64,000 bases of DNA from Ruminococcus_G sp050944415 (GTDB lineage Bacteria; Bacillota; Clostridia; Lachnospirales; Lachnospiraceae). Positions 1 to 8,203 of the stretch are shown piece after piece (the stretch's first letter is position 1; every line of letters begins with the position of its first letter). The stretch is from contig JBMNRA010000005.1 in NCBI GenBank assembly GCA_050944415.1, positions 3,105-67,104 of the forward strand, read 5' to 3'. Position numbers and translations under genes: made by a program. The notes beneath the pieces were generated by a model. The model did no database searches and was not told where the DNA came from. It was given only the letters and a program-made list of their open reading frames with translations.

Positions 1-1
1 A

Positions 2-1432
2 ACCATTGAAGAGTCAGAACTGCGGGATGACGATGTGGTAGTGGAGCATATCCATGAAGATGCCAAGACGGAAGAACGGGAGACGGAAGACGGCAAAAAA
101 GAGACGGTGGAGATTTCACCGGCAAGGGATATGGTGAAGATCAACAAACGTCCCGTTTCTTTAAGCGATACCCATCCGCTTTGGATGAAACATCCCAATG
201 ACTGTACGGACGAGGAATACAAAGAGTTTTACCGGAAGGTTTTCATGGATTATAAAGAGCCTCTGTTCTGGATCCATCTGAATACAGATTATCCGTTCAA
301 CCTGAAGGGGATTCTGTATTTCCCCAAAATCAATACGGAATATGATTCTATTGAAGGAACCATTAAGCTGTATAACAACCAGGTATTTATTGCGGACAAT
401 ATCAAGGAGGTTATTCCGGAATTTCTGATGCTGTTAAAAGGTGTGATTGACTGTCCGGATCTGCCTCTTAATGTGTCCAGAAGCGCTCTGCAGAACGATG
501 GTTTCGTAAAGAAAGTATCCGAGTATATCAGCAAAAAAGTGGCTGACAAACTGACGGGAATGTTTAAAACCGACAGAGAAGCCTATGAGAAATGCTGGGA
601 TGATATCGCGCCGTTTTTGAAATTTGGATGTCTGAAAGACGCAAAATTTTCCGACAGGATTATGGACTACATGCTGTTTAAGAACCTGGACGGCAAGTAT
701 CTGACGCTGGAAGACTGCATTCAGGAGAATAAAAAAACGGAGCAGGAAGGGGAGGAACAGCCCAAAGAGCAGGAAGAGACCAAGGGAGAAGGAACTTCCT
801 CAGATGATGAAGAAAAGACGGAAGAAAAAGAGGTTGAAAAGACCAATATCTATTATGTGACGGATGAAGTGCAGCAGAGCCAGTACATCAATATGTTTAA
901 AAGAGAGGGCATGGATGCGGTCATTCTCAAACATAACATTGACGCGCCCTTTATCTCACATGTGGAGCAGAAACGGGAAGACGTGCATTTCCAGAGAATT
1001 GACGCGGATGTGACGGAAACACTGAAGGCGGACGAAGATGAGGATCTGACAGAGATTGCAAAAGAGCTGGAGGAGCTGTTCCGCAAGGTGCTGAATCAGG
1101 AGAATCTGAATGTAAAAGTGGAGAAACTGAAAGATGAAAAGATTTCCGCTATGATGACTCTGTCTGAGGAAAGCCGCAGAATGCAGGATATGATGAAGAT
1201 GTACGGGATGGATTCCAGTATGTTCGGCGGCGGCGGAGAGACACTGGTGCTGAATGCAGGCCATCCGCTGGTACAGTATATACAAAAACATAAAGAGGAT
1301 GAAAATACTTCCATGATCTGCGAACAGCTTTACGATATGGCAGTTATGAGCCATAAACAGCTTTCGCCGGATCAGATGACCCGATTCCTGGAAAGAAGCA
1401 ATCAGATTATGATGCTGCTGACAGAAAAATAA
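2..1432 (+). CDS. htpG: Chaperone protein HtpG (Hsp90), C-terminal part, cut by window start
   Basis: Cytosolic Hsp90 chaperone. The reading frame is open from base 2, so the gene begins upstream; the N-terminal Bergerat ATPase domain is outside the window, and about 476 codons (middle and C-terminal dimerisation domains) are seen. Typical Hsp90 middle-domain blocks are present: HPLWMKHP, the segment around YPFNLKGILYFP, and PLNVSRSALQND. IYYVTDEVQQSQYINMF follows later. A Glu/Lys-rich low-complexity insert of about 45 residues (nt 718-843) precedes that block. The C-terminal half contains GHPLVQYI and ends in helices typical of the dimerisation domain. The gene is followed at once by a strong bidirectional terminator shared with the convergent repressor gene. 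Identification is secure; only the start is missing. Confidence 0.95.
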   Translation, partial: TIEESELRDDDVVVEHIHEDAKTEERETEDGKKETVEISPARDMVKINKRPVSLSDTHPLWMKHPNDCTDEEYKEFYRKVFMDYKEPLFWIHLNTDYPFNLKGILYFPKINTEYDSIEGTIKLYNNQVFIADNIKEVIPEFLMLLKGVIDCPDLPLNVSRSALQNDGFVKKVSEYISKKVADKLTGMFKTDREAYEKCWDDIAPFLKFGCLKDAKFSDRIMDYMLFKNLDGKYLTLEDCIQENKKTEQEGEEQPKEQEETKGEGTSSDDEEKTEEKEVEKTNIYYVTDEVQQSQYINMFKREGMDAVILKHNIDAPFISHVEQKREDVHFQRIDADVTETLKADEDEDLTEIAKELEELFRKVLNQENLNVKVEKLKDEKISAMMTLSEESRRMQDMMKMYGMDSSMFGGGGETLVLNAGHPLVQYIQKHKEDENTSMICEQLYDMAVMSHKQLSPDQMTRFLERSNQIMMLLTEK

Positions 1433-1437
1433 ATTGA

Positions 1438-1485
1438 GGACAAATAAGCCGGATGCGCAGGTGAATGCATCCGGCTTATTTGTCC
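1438..1485. terminator. Bidirectional intrinsic terminator
   Basis: A perfect 19-bp inverted repeat (1438-1456 against 1467-1485) with a 10-nt loop lies between the convergent ends of htpG and the ArsR-type gene. A T-rich stretch follows on the plus strand (1487-1494). It can serve both transcripts. Confidence 0.9.
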
Positions 1486-1486
1486 T

Positions 1487-1846
1487 TTAATTTTCAGGAC
1501 AGGTGATTTTTGCGATGGTTTCAATGGTACGGTGCAGTGTCTGGGCCAGATCTGTATCGGCTGTTTTGTAATACATTTCTTTTCCTTCCCGGCGGCTGGT
1601 AATCAGGCCGCTGCCTTTTAACAGTCTCAGATGGTGCGAGACAGCAGGGCTGGTCATATTCATAATAGCAGCGATATTGAGCACGCATTCTTCACAGTGG
1701 CACAGAAGCCAGAAGATCTGAAGACGGCTGGGATCTCCCAGCTGTTTCATGGCTTCTGCCACACCTGCGATTTCTTCCCGGCTGGGCAGATGTTCACGGA
1801 GCTGTTCTTCATTATTTCCATGTTGATGGGGCAGATTTTGACTCAT
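1487..1846 (-). CDS. ArsR/SmtB-family metal-responsive repressor
   Basis: Winged-helix repressor of 119 residues. The helix-turn-helix region (MTSPAVSHHLRLLKGSGLI) and wing (REGKEMYYK) are classic for ArsR/SmtB. Cysteines in the CHCEECVLNIA segment fall where CadC/ArsR proteins carry the metal-sensing ELCV box. The start at 1846 is preferred over an in-frame ATG six codons upstream because GGGAGG sits 6-7 bases before it. It is divergent from the metallochaperone and P1B ATPase genes, and a perfect palindrome lies in the shared intergenic region. I infer that it releases the ATPase operon when Zn, Cd or Pb binds; the exact metal cannot be read from sequence. Confidence 0.9.
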   Translation of the reverse strand: MSQNLPHQHGNNEEQLREHLPSREEIAGVAEAMKQLGDPSRLQIFWLLCHCEECVLNIAAIMNMTSPAVSHHLRLLKGSGLITSRREGKEMYYKTADTDLAQTLHRTIETIAKITCPEN

Positions 1847-1921
1847 GATAATATTACCTCCCATAATATAAGTATCCTGAAAATTTTACGAAAAAAATCT
1901 CTAAAAAGCGGAATTTTGTTC

Positions 1922-1950
1922 TTGACTAATTATACATGATGGGGTATATT
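1922..1950 (+). promoter_or_regulatory. SigmaA promoter of the metal-efflux operon
   Basis: TTGACT (1922-1927), 17-base spacer, TATATT (1945-1950). Predicted transcription start is near 1957, immediately before the palindromic operator. Confidence 0.85.
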
Positions 1951-1960
1951 AAAGTCAACG

Positions 1961-1978
1961 ATTAAATAATTATTTAAT
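1961..1978. promoter_or_regulatory. Probable ArsR-type operator
   Basis: An 18-bp perfect palindrome (ATTAAATAATTATTTAAT) lies just downstream of the -10 box, in the position expected for an ArsR/SmtB repressor to block initiation. The A/T-only composition and position support the call; binding is inferred. Confidence 0.7.
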
Positions 1979-2015
1979 TATTAAATGAACTGCGGAATGT
2001 GAAAGGAGATTTCAA

Positions 2016-2234
2016 ATGAAAAAAACGTATAAGATTGATGTGGACTGTGCGAACTGCGCCAACAAAATGGAGGAGGCAGCAAAAAATACAGCCGGAGTAA
2101 AAGACGCGACAGTGAATTTTATGACACTGAAAATGAATGTGGAGTTCGAAGAAGGTCAGGATGCGAAAGCTGTTATGCAGGAAGTCAGAAAGAACTGCAA
2201 AAAGGTTGAGGATGACTGTGAGATCTTTCTGTAA
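2016..2234 (+). CDS. Small heavy-metal-associated (HMA) domain protein
   Basis: A 72-residue single HMA (ferredoxin-like beta-alpha-beta) domain with the metal-binding CANC motif near residue 13. It matches CopZ-type metallochaperones or the detached N-terminal domain of a P1B ATPase. AAAGGAG precedes the ATG. It is the first gene after the ArsR-controlled promoter and is followed by a P1B ATPase that itself lacks an HMA domain, so the two probably act together as a split transporter: the small protein delivers or senses metal in the cytosol. Confidence 0.88.
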   Translation: MKKTYKIDVDCANCANKMEEAAKNTAGVKDATVNFMTLKMNVEFEEGQDAKAVMQEVRKNCKKVEDDCEIFL

Positions 2235-2351
2235 TCTTTATCCGGCGTCTATTCCATGAGCACTCATGCTCTGATGAAATCAGGGGTGAGTGCAAAAATC
2301 AATGGAATACAAAAAAGATTGTTTAACTGTTTAATGAAAGAGGGACAGAAT

Positions 2352-4235
2352 ATGAATAAGAAGCAGAAAAAAATGCTGGTCAGGATCATCATTGCAGCGA
2401 TTCTGATGATTGGCTTTTCTTTTGTGCCGGTGCAAGGTTATCTTCGATTTGTGCTGTATCTGATTCCTTATCTGGTGATCGGCTATGATATTCTGATTAA
2501 GGCGGGCAAAGGCATTAAAAACAGGCAGCCTTTTGATGAAAGCTTTCTGATGGCAATTGCAACCATAGGAGCCATTATTATAGGTCTTACCGGGGAAGGG
2601 GATTACACGGAGGCCATCGGCGTTATGCTCTTTTATCAGATTGGAGAATGGTTTCAGAGTTATGCTGTGGGAAAAAGCCGGAGAAATATCAGCGACCTTA
2701 TGGATATCCGTCCGGATTACGCCAATGTGGAAAAGGATGGAAAACTGGTACAGGTTGATCCGGATGAAGTGGAAATCGGGACGGTTATCGTGGTACAGCC
2801 GGGAGAGAAGGTGCCCATTGACGGAGTGATTGTGGAGGGCACTTCCAGCTTAAATACCAGCGCTCTGACGGGCGAAAGCATCCCAAGGGAAGCTATGGAA
2901 GGCGACGAGATCATCAGTGGATGTATCAATATGACGGGCGTTCTGAAAATTCGTACCACCAAAGAATTCGGGGAATCCACCGTATCTAAAATTCTGGATC
3001 TGGTGGAAAATGCCAGCTCCAGGAAATCCAGATCGGAACAGTTTATCACTAAATTCGCCAGAATTTACACACCGGCGGTGGTATACTGCGCCATTGCCCT
3101 GGCCATCCTGCCCCCTCTTATACGGATGTTCGCCATGGGAATGCCGGCGGACTGGCTGACCTGGATTTATCGGGCGCTGACTTTCCTGGTTATCAGCTGT
3201 CCCTGTGCTCTGGTCATCAGTATTCCTTTAAGTTTCTTCGCCGGAATCGGCGGAGCCAGCAATGCGGGTGTGCTTGTGAAAGGATCCAACTATCTGGAAA
3301 GCCTGTCACAGACCAGATATATCGTTTTTGACAAAACCGGTACGTTGACCCAGGGCGTGTTTGAGGTAAACGCGGTTCATCACAATGCTATGGCTGAAGA
3401 AAAACTTCTGGAATTTGCCGCTCTGGCAGAGAGCTCATCCTCCCATCCGATCAGCAGGAGTCTGCAGCGGGCATATGGGAAGGAAATTGAACGGTCCAGA
3501 GTGACGGACATCGAGGAAATCAGCGGAAACGGCGTGACGGCTATGGTAGACGGTATTCCGGTAGCAGCCGGAAATGCAAAGCTGATGAAAAAGCTGGGTA
3601 TCGAATATATTGACTGTCACCACACTGGTACGATTATTCACATGGCGGTAAACGGAGAATATGCCGGACATATTGTGATTTCTGATATTGTGAAGCCCAA
3701 TTCCAAAGAGGCTATCGCCCGGCTGAAAGCAGCCGGCATTGAAAAAACCGTTATGCTTACCGGCGATATGAAAAAAGTGGCTGATCAGGTGGCGGCTTCG
3801 CTTGGCATTGATGAAGTGTACAGTGAACTGCTGCCGGGAGATAAGGTTTCCAAGGTGGAAGAGCTGTTGGAGAAGAAACCCGAAAAGGCAAAACTGGCAT
3901 TTGTGGGTGACGGAATCAATGACGCTCCGGTATTATCCAGAGCGGATATCGGCATCGCCATGGGAGCTATGGGTTCTGATGCGGCCATTGAAGCTGCTGA
4001 TGTGGTGCTGATGGATGATGATCCCCTGAAGATTGCCAAGGCCATTAAAATTTCACGTAAATGCTTGAGAATTGTGTATGAAAATATCTGGTTTGCCATT
4101 GGTATCAAAGTTATCTGCCTGATACTGGGGGCGCTTGGCATCGCCAATATGTGGCTTGCCATCTTTGCTGATGTGGGTGTCATGGTGATTGCCGTATTGA
4201 ACGCAATTCGTGCATTGTTTGTAAAACGTCTGTAA
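2352..4235 (+). CDS. P1B-type heavy-metal-transporting ATPase (Zn/Cd/Pb class)
   Basis: Membrane ATPase of 627 residues that exports divalent metal. Visible motifs in order: TGES actuator loop, SCPCAL in the transport helix (C283-P-C285), phosphorylated Asp327 in DKTGTLTQG, the SSHP histidine motif, MLTGD, and GDGINDAP. The last helices carry a Lys and a DVG motif (IK...FADVG), the signature of the P1B-2 Zn/Cd/Pb subgroup rather than Cu pumps. There is no N-terminal HMA domain; the preceding 72-residue HMA protein probably supplies it. The ATG at 2352 is chosen because AAAGAGGG lies 8-10 bases upstream and the protein then begins with a basic segment and a membrane helix; an open frame extends upstream to 2256. 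A terminator follows. The cadA/zntA-type role is an inference. Confidence 0.93.
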   Translation: MNKKQKKMLVRIIIAAILMIGFSFVPVQGYLRFVLYLIPYLVIGYDILIKAGKGIKNRQPFDESFLMAIATIGAIIIGLTGEGDYTEAIGVMLFYQIGEWFQSYAVGKSRRNISDLMDIRPDYANVEKDGKLVQVDPDEVEIGTVIVVQPGEKVPIDGVIVEGTSSLNTSALTGESIPREAMEGDEIISGCINMTGVLKIRTTKEFGESTVSKILDLVENASSRKSRSEQFITKFARIYTPAVVYCAIALAILPPLIRMFAMGMPADWLTWIYRALTFLVISCPCALVISIPLSFFAGIGGASNAGVLVKGSNYLESLSQTRYIVFDKTGTLTQGVFEVNAVHHNAMAEEKLLEFAALAESSSSHPISRSLQRAYGKEIERSRVTDIEEISGNGVTAMVDGIPVAAGNAKLMKKLGIEYIDCHHTGTIIHMAVNGEYAGHIVISDIVKPNSKEAIARLKAAGIEKTVMLTGDMKKVADQVAASLGIDEVYSELLPGDKVSKVEELLEKKPEKAKLAFVGDGINDAPVLSRADIGIAMGAMGSDAAIEAADVVLMDDDPLKIAKAIKISRKCLRIVYENIWFAIGIKVICLILGALGIANMWLAIFADVGVMVIAVLNAIRALFVKRL

Positions 4236-4259
4236 AAAAGAATAATTGCGAATAAATTT

Positions 4260-4300
4260 AACAGTCCTGTCTGGCATTGATTCATGCAGGACTGTTTTTT
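4260..4300 (+). terminator. Intrinsic terminator after the metal ATPase
   Basis: Ten-bp perfect stem (4260-4269 against 4287-4296) followed by TTTTTTG. It ends the metal-efflux operon. Confidence 0.88.
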
Positions 4301-4304
4301 GTAT

Positions 4305-4318
4305 ATTAAATAATTATT
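4305..4318. promoter_or_regulatory. Possible second ArsR-type site
   Basis: The 14-base string ATTAAATAATTATT repeats the first 14 bases of the operator at 1961-1974. It lies between the metal ATPase terminator and the promoter of the next ABC operon. It could be an AT-rich coincidence. Confidence 0.3.
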
Positions 4319-4345
4319 AAAAATTCTAATTTTCTTTTAATTTAG

Positions 4346-4374
4346 TTGACCTTTTCCTGCTTATAAGGAATAAT
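4346..4374 (+). promoter_or_regulatory. SigmaA promoter of the ABC operon
   Basis: TTGACC (4346-4351), 17-base spacer, AATAAT (4369-4374). Transcription would start near 4381, which excludes the ATG at 4373 and supports translation from 4400. Confidence 0.75.
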
Positions 4375-4399
4375 GAGAGAAAACAGGAAGGAGTATCAA

Positions 4400-5113
4400 A
4401 TGGGAGCGGAAAGAAAGCCGGTTATTTCGGTAAAAAACCTGTATAAGGTGTACCGGGTGGGCGAGACCCAGGTGCGTGCGTTGAATGGCGTGGATCTGGA
4501 CATTTATCCGGGGGAATTCTGCGCCATTGTGGGAACCTCCGGTTCGGGAAAATCCACTCTTTTAAACATGTTGGCGGGACTGGAGAAACCGACAAAGGGT
4601 CAGGTACAGATCGGCAGATGCCGTCTGGAAAAGATGAATGAAAATCAGCTGGTACGATTCAGAAGAGAAGCGGTTGGTTTTATTTTTCAGGCATTTAATC
4701 TGATTCCATCTATGAATGCCCTGGAGAATGTGGCGTTGCCTCTGAGCTTCCGGGGGGTGCCGAAGAAGGTCAGACTGGCCCGGGCGGCCAGACTTCTTAA
4801 GACAGTGGGACTGTCGGAGCATGTGTTTCACAAACCGTCTCAGATGTCCGGCGGCCAGCAGCAGAGAGTAGGCGTGGCAAGGGCGCTGGTGGTGGATCCG
4901 GCCATTATTTTTGCGGATGAACCTACGGGCAATCTGGATTCCGCCACGTCGGCGGAGGTTATGGAACTGATGCAGCGTGTGGTAAGAGAGCAGAAAAAGA
5001 CGCTGGTGATGGTTACCCATGATAACCACCTGGCCGGTTTCGCGGACCGGATTTTTCACATTATCGACGGGAAGATTGTAAAAATAGAAGAAAAAAAGGA
5101 GAAGGAGAAATGA
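4400..5113 (+). CDS. ABC transporter ATP-binding protein (LolD/MacB type)
   Basis: ATPase subunit of 237 residues for an FtsX-type permease. Visible motifs: Walker A GTSGSGKST, Q-loop FQAFNL, signature MSGGQQQR, Walker B with FADEPTGNLDSATS, and H-loop VTHDNH. The FADEPTGNLD string is typical of the LolD/MacB/FtsE exporter branch. The start at 4400 has GGAAGGAG 6-7 bases upstream and lies downstream of the predicted transcription start. The stop overlaps the next ATG (ATGA), indicating translational coupling with the secreted protein that follows. Substrate unknown. Confidence 0.93.
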   Translation: MGAERKPVISVKNLYKVYRVGETQVRALNGVDLDIYPGEFCAIVGTSGSGKSTLLNMLAGLEKPTKGQVQIGRCRLEKMNENQLVRFRREAVGFIFQAFNLIPSMNALENVALPLSFRGVPKKVRLARAARLLKTVGLSEHVFHKPSQMSGGQQQRVGVARALVVDPAIIFADEPTGNLDSATSAEVMELMQRVVREQKKTLVMVTHDNHLAGFADRIFHIIDGKIVKIEEKKEKEK

Positions 5114-6675
5114 AGAAAAAAGCGGGATGGATAACCGTGGTGATATGTCTGCTGCTGTCTGTTATGATACCGGCGGCGGTGTTTGCGGGGGAGCAGGAAC
5201 AGGGATATCTGACGATACCCGGCAGTCACAAACTGGGGGCCTGTCAGGCAGGGGAGACAGTATCGCTGGAAGTTCCGGTGAAGAACAATACCCGGGATAA
5301 TTCCATAAGAATAAGCAGCGTGAGGCTTAAGAACGATACGGAGAATTATCCTTTTATGAACGATACCACAGGTGCACTGGGCAAGGTGAACAGACAGGAG
5401 CTGAAGCCCGGGGAAGAGGCGAAAATAGTTTTTGACAGTCTGACAGCCAGAACAGATGTGGCCGACCGGGCGGTAACTCTTCAGCTGGAAGTGATATTCG
5501 ATGTTACTGTGACTGACAAGGATACTCAGGAAGCCGTTACCCATGAGAACCAGCGGGTTTTCCTTCCGCTGCAGATTGACACGGTGGCGGCGCATGAGGA
5601 AGAAGAGCCTTCTCCTGAGCCCACGGAACCCCCTCTGGAGGAGCCGCTTGACGATATCGGGGACGGCGGCTACGTAGACGGCGGATTTTACAGTGACGGC
5701 GGAGACTACGGCAGTTACGGCGACGACGGCGGCAGTGTAGGAGAAGAGGAGGAAGAAGGTAAGGGCAGTACGCCCCGGGTAATTATCGAAGGCTTTACAA
5801 CGGAACCTTCCGTAGTAAACGCGGGGGATACGTTTAAACTGAAGCTGAAAGTGCGAAATACATCTAAAAAAACGGCGGTTGGAAATATGGTGCTTACCCT
5901 TCAGACTCCCCAGGCGGGGGAACAGGAAACGGCAGCGGAGGCTTTCCTGCCGGTGGATGGGTCCAATACTCTGTACATAGAAAATATCCCTAAAAACAGC
6001 ACAAAAGAAGTATCTGTCTCCATGAATGCCAGAGCGGATCTGGTACAGAAGCCCTATCCCGTGGAAGTGGCGCTGAAGTATGAGGATGAAAAGGCCAATG
6101 CCTTCGACGGAACTCTTAATATATCCATACCGGTGCGGCAGAAAGCGAGGTTCGATGTGAGCCGGGTGCAGGTTATGCCGGAGTCCATATCGGTGGGCGA
6201 GGAATCGAACATTACCTTTGAAATCTATAATCTGGGCAAAATGAAACTTTACAATGTCAGTGTGAAGGCAGATGATCCCTCTCTGGTAAACGGGGAGGTT
6301 TTTGTGGGAAATCTGGATGCGGGAGCTACGGGAAGCGTGGATATGATGGCGCAGGGAGCGGCGCCGAGCGCAGGAGACGGTACTGTCAGACTGGTGGTGA
6401 CTTATGAGGATCAGGACGGCAATCAGGGCACCTTTGAGACCAGCTGCAGCCTGTTTGTGGCAGAGGCGGCTCCTGCGGATGACGAAATGTTCCTGGATGA
6501 GACCTTTGCCGGTATGGAAGATGAAAAACCGAAAACCAACCCGTTGATCTGGGTCGGCATTGCAGCGGCAGCGGCGGCTGTGGCGGCAGCGGTTGTTCTG
6601 GTGAAAAGGAAACGCAGAAAGGAAGAGGAGTGGGCCAATGAGATTTTGGGATCTGATAAGGATGAGTTTAAGTAA
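5110..6675 (+). CDS. Secreted, membrane-anchored COG1361-like (CARDB/NEW3-type) protein of the ABC operon
   Basis: A 521-residue surface protein. It has an N-terminal signal peptide (about 1-26, ending near VFAG), an Ig-like region, a Gly/Asp/Tyr-rich acidic linker (about 175-220), two further Ig-like segments (about 225-340 and 345-460, typical of COG1361/CARDB repeats), a C-terminal membrane helix near 478-497 and a basic tail. It sits between the ATPase and permease genes and overlaps both (4 bases upstream, 38 bases downstream), so it is probably an extracellular subunit comparable in position to the adaptor of MacAB-like systems. It is not homologous to MacA as far as I can see. Function is unassigned; the domain description rests on pattern and composition. 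Confidence 0.8.
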   Translation: MKKKAGWITVVICLLLSVMIPAAVFAGEQEQGYLTIPGSHKLGACQAGETVSLEVPVKNNTRDNSIRISSVRLKNDTENYPFMNDTTGALGKVNRQELKPGEEAKIVFDSLTARTDVADRAVTLQLEVIFDVTVTDKDTQEAVTHENQRVFLPLQIDTVAAHEEEEPSPEPTEPPLEEPLDDIGDGGYVDGGFYSDGGDYGSYGDDGGSVGEEEEEGKGSTPRVIIEGFTTEPSVVNAGDTFKLKLKVRNTSKKTAVGNMVLTLQTPQAGEQETAAEAFLPVDGSNTLYIENIPKNSTKEVSVSMNARADLVQKPYPVEVALKYEDEKANAFDGTLNISIPVRQKARFDVSRVQVMPESISVGEESNITFEIYNLGKMKLYNVSVKADDPSLVNGEVFVGNLDAGATGSVDMMAQGAAPSAGDGTVRLVVTYEDQDGNQGTFETSCSLFVAEAAPADDEMFLDETFAGMEDEKPKTNPLIWVGIAAAAAAVAAAVVLVKRKRRKEEEWANEILGSDKDEFK

Positions 6676-8035
6676 TCTGTGGCGAAGAAAACTCAGAACC
6701 TTTCTCACCATTCTGGGTGTGATGATAGGGACGGCTTCCATTGTGGTGATGGTGTCCCTGGGTCTGGCTCTTGACAAATCCACTATGGAGACCATGGAAA
6801 GCAGCGGTGGGCTGACTACCATACAGGTATACGAGAACGGCACCTTTATGGATATGTCATCGGATTCATCAGAAGAGGCCACTGATGAACAGAAGAGGAT
6901 TACTGATGAGACCATAGATCAGATTCATCAGATTCCACATGTAACCATAGCGTCTCCCGTTCTGAATCTTCCGGTGCTTGCGAAGCAGGGCCGGTATATG
7001 GGATACTTGGATGTATACGGGATGAGTCTGGAGGCTCTTCAGAGTATGAATATGACTTTTGCCAGCGGCAAAATTCCGGAGGAGAATGATGGACTTTCCT
7101 TTATCTACGGCAATCAGGTAGTGACAAACTTCTATGTTGAGTCCACGGGAGAAGGCTACTGGGAAACAGGCGAGATACCGGAGGTGGATCTGGAGAAACC
7201 GATGTATTACATTTTCGACCAGGACAGTTACTGGGCCAGTCAGAATCCCGGGGAGACAGCGGAGGAAGAAGGGCAGGAACAGCAGGCGGCTGCTCCGCCG
7301 AAAAAATATATGCTTCCGGTAGCCGGCATATTGGCCGGCGATCTGGAGACCTATACGGATCAAAGCTACGGGGTATACTGTGATATTGAGGCGCTTATGG
7401 CTCAGTTGAAGAGAATTTTCAAAAACAAGGTAATTCCGGGGCAGCCAACGACGAAATCCGGGAAACCTTACAAAGAAATTTATTACAATCAGGCATATGT
7501 CAGAATTGATGATATGGAGCATGCGGAAGAGGTGCAGAGCGCCATAAGGGATATGGGTTACACACCCAACTGGAATGCGGAATGGGTGCAGGCGCAGCAG
7601 AAGCAGTACCAGAGTATTCAGCTGGTTCTGGGCGGAATCGGAGCTGTTTCGCTGTTTGTGGCGGCTATCGGTATTGCCAATACCATGATGATGTCCATCT
7701 ATGAACGGACGAAAGAAATCGGAATTTTGAAAGTTCTGGGATGCAGCCTGTCCAATATCCGCTCCATGTTTCTGGCGGAGGCCGCCGCCATTGGTTTCGG
7801 CGGCGGAATCGCAGGGCTGATTTTAAGCAGTGTGATCTCCTGGGCGCTGAATAATTTCGGGGCGGCGCTGGGAGGAAGCATTACGGGGATGACGGAAGCG
7901 CAGATATCCTATATTCCCCTCTGGCTGGCCGGCCTGGCGCTGGTGTTCGCGGTGCTGGTGGGGATGATCGCGGGATTCTTCCCCGCTCTTCGTGCCATGC
8001 GGCTCAGCCCCCTGGCGGCCATACGAAATGAGTAA
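6638..8035 (+). CDS. ABC transporter permease (MacB/FtsX family)
   Basis: Permease of 465 residues with MacB architecture: one N-terminal helix (about 18-40) after an amphipathic SLSNLWRRKLRTFLT segment, a large extracellular MacB_PCD-type domain (about 45-315), then three C-terminal helices of the FtsX domain containing SIYERTKEIGILKVLG. GGAAGAGGAG lies about 9 bases before the ATG at 6638. The gene overlaps the preceding surface-protein gene by 38 bases in another frame. With the ATPase at 4400-5113 it would form an exporter or mechanotransmission machine rather than an importer. Substrate unknown. Confidence 0.92.
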   Translation: MRFWDLIRMSLSNLWRRKLRTFLTILGVMIGTASIVVMVSLGLALDKSTMETMESSGGLTTIQVYENGTFMDMSSDSSEEATDEQKRITDETIDQIHQIPHVTIASPVLNLPVLAKQGRYMGYLDVYGMSLEALQSMNMTFASGKIPEENDGLSFIYGNQVVTNFYVESTGEGYWETGEIPEVDLEKPMYYIFDQDSYWASQNPGETAEEEGQEQQAAAPPKKYMLPVAGILAGDLETYTDQSYGVYCDIEALMAQLKRIFKNKVIPGQPTTKSGKPYKEIYYNQAYVRIDDMEHAEEVQSAIRDMGYTPNWNAEWVQAQQKQYQSIQLVLGGIGAVSLFVAAIGIANTMMMSIYERTKEIGILKVLGCSLSNIRSMFLAEAAAIGFGGGIAGLILSSVISWALNNFGAALGGSITGMTEAQISYIPLWLAGLALVFAVLVGMIAGFFPALRAMRLSPLAAIRNE

Positions 8036-8047
8036 CAGAAGTGAAGT

Positions 8048-8197
8048 ATGAGGAGGAACTCCACGGTGGATAAACTATTATTGTTCCTCTGGATGGATTC
8101 CCGGCTCAGTAAAAATGGAAACCGTCTGGCTGATACCCCAAAATTCTCAAAAGCCTGCCGACAAAAGATTCAAAAGCACACACAGCAAGGATGGTGA
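8048..8197 (+). CDS. Possible 49-residue ORF before the response regulator
   Basis: An open frame of 49 codons (MRRNSTVDK...) fills the gap between the MacB-type permease and the response regulator. It ends 6 bases before the regulator start. I see no ribosome binding site and recognise no family. It may be a leader peptide, the tail of a decayed gene at the island boundary, or chance. It is listed because it is the only content of this gap. Confidence 0.25.
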   Translation: MRRNSTVDKLLLFLWMDSRLSKNGNRLADTPKFSKACRQKIQKHTQQGW

Positions 8198-8203
8198 AAA
8201 CAA

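Noticed and set aside
5056..6915. Long minus-strand open frame of about 619 codons opposite the COG1361-like gene
   Set aside because: Low-quality composition, no domain, and antisense to a well-supported coupled operon; a shadow of biased codon use.
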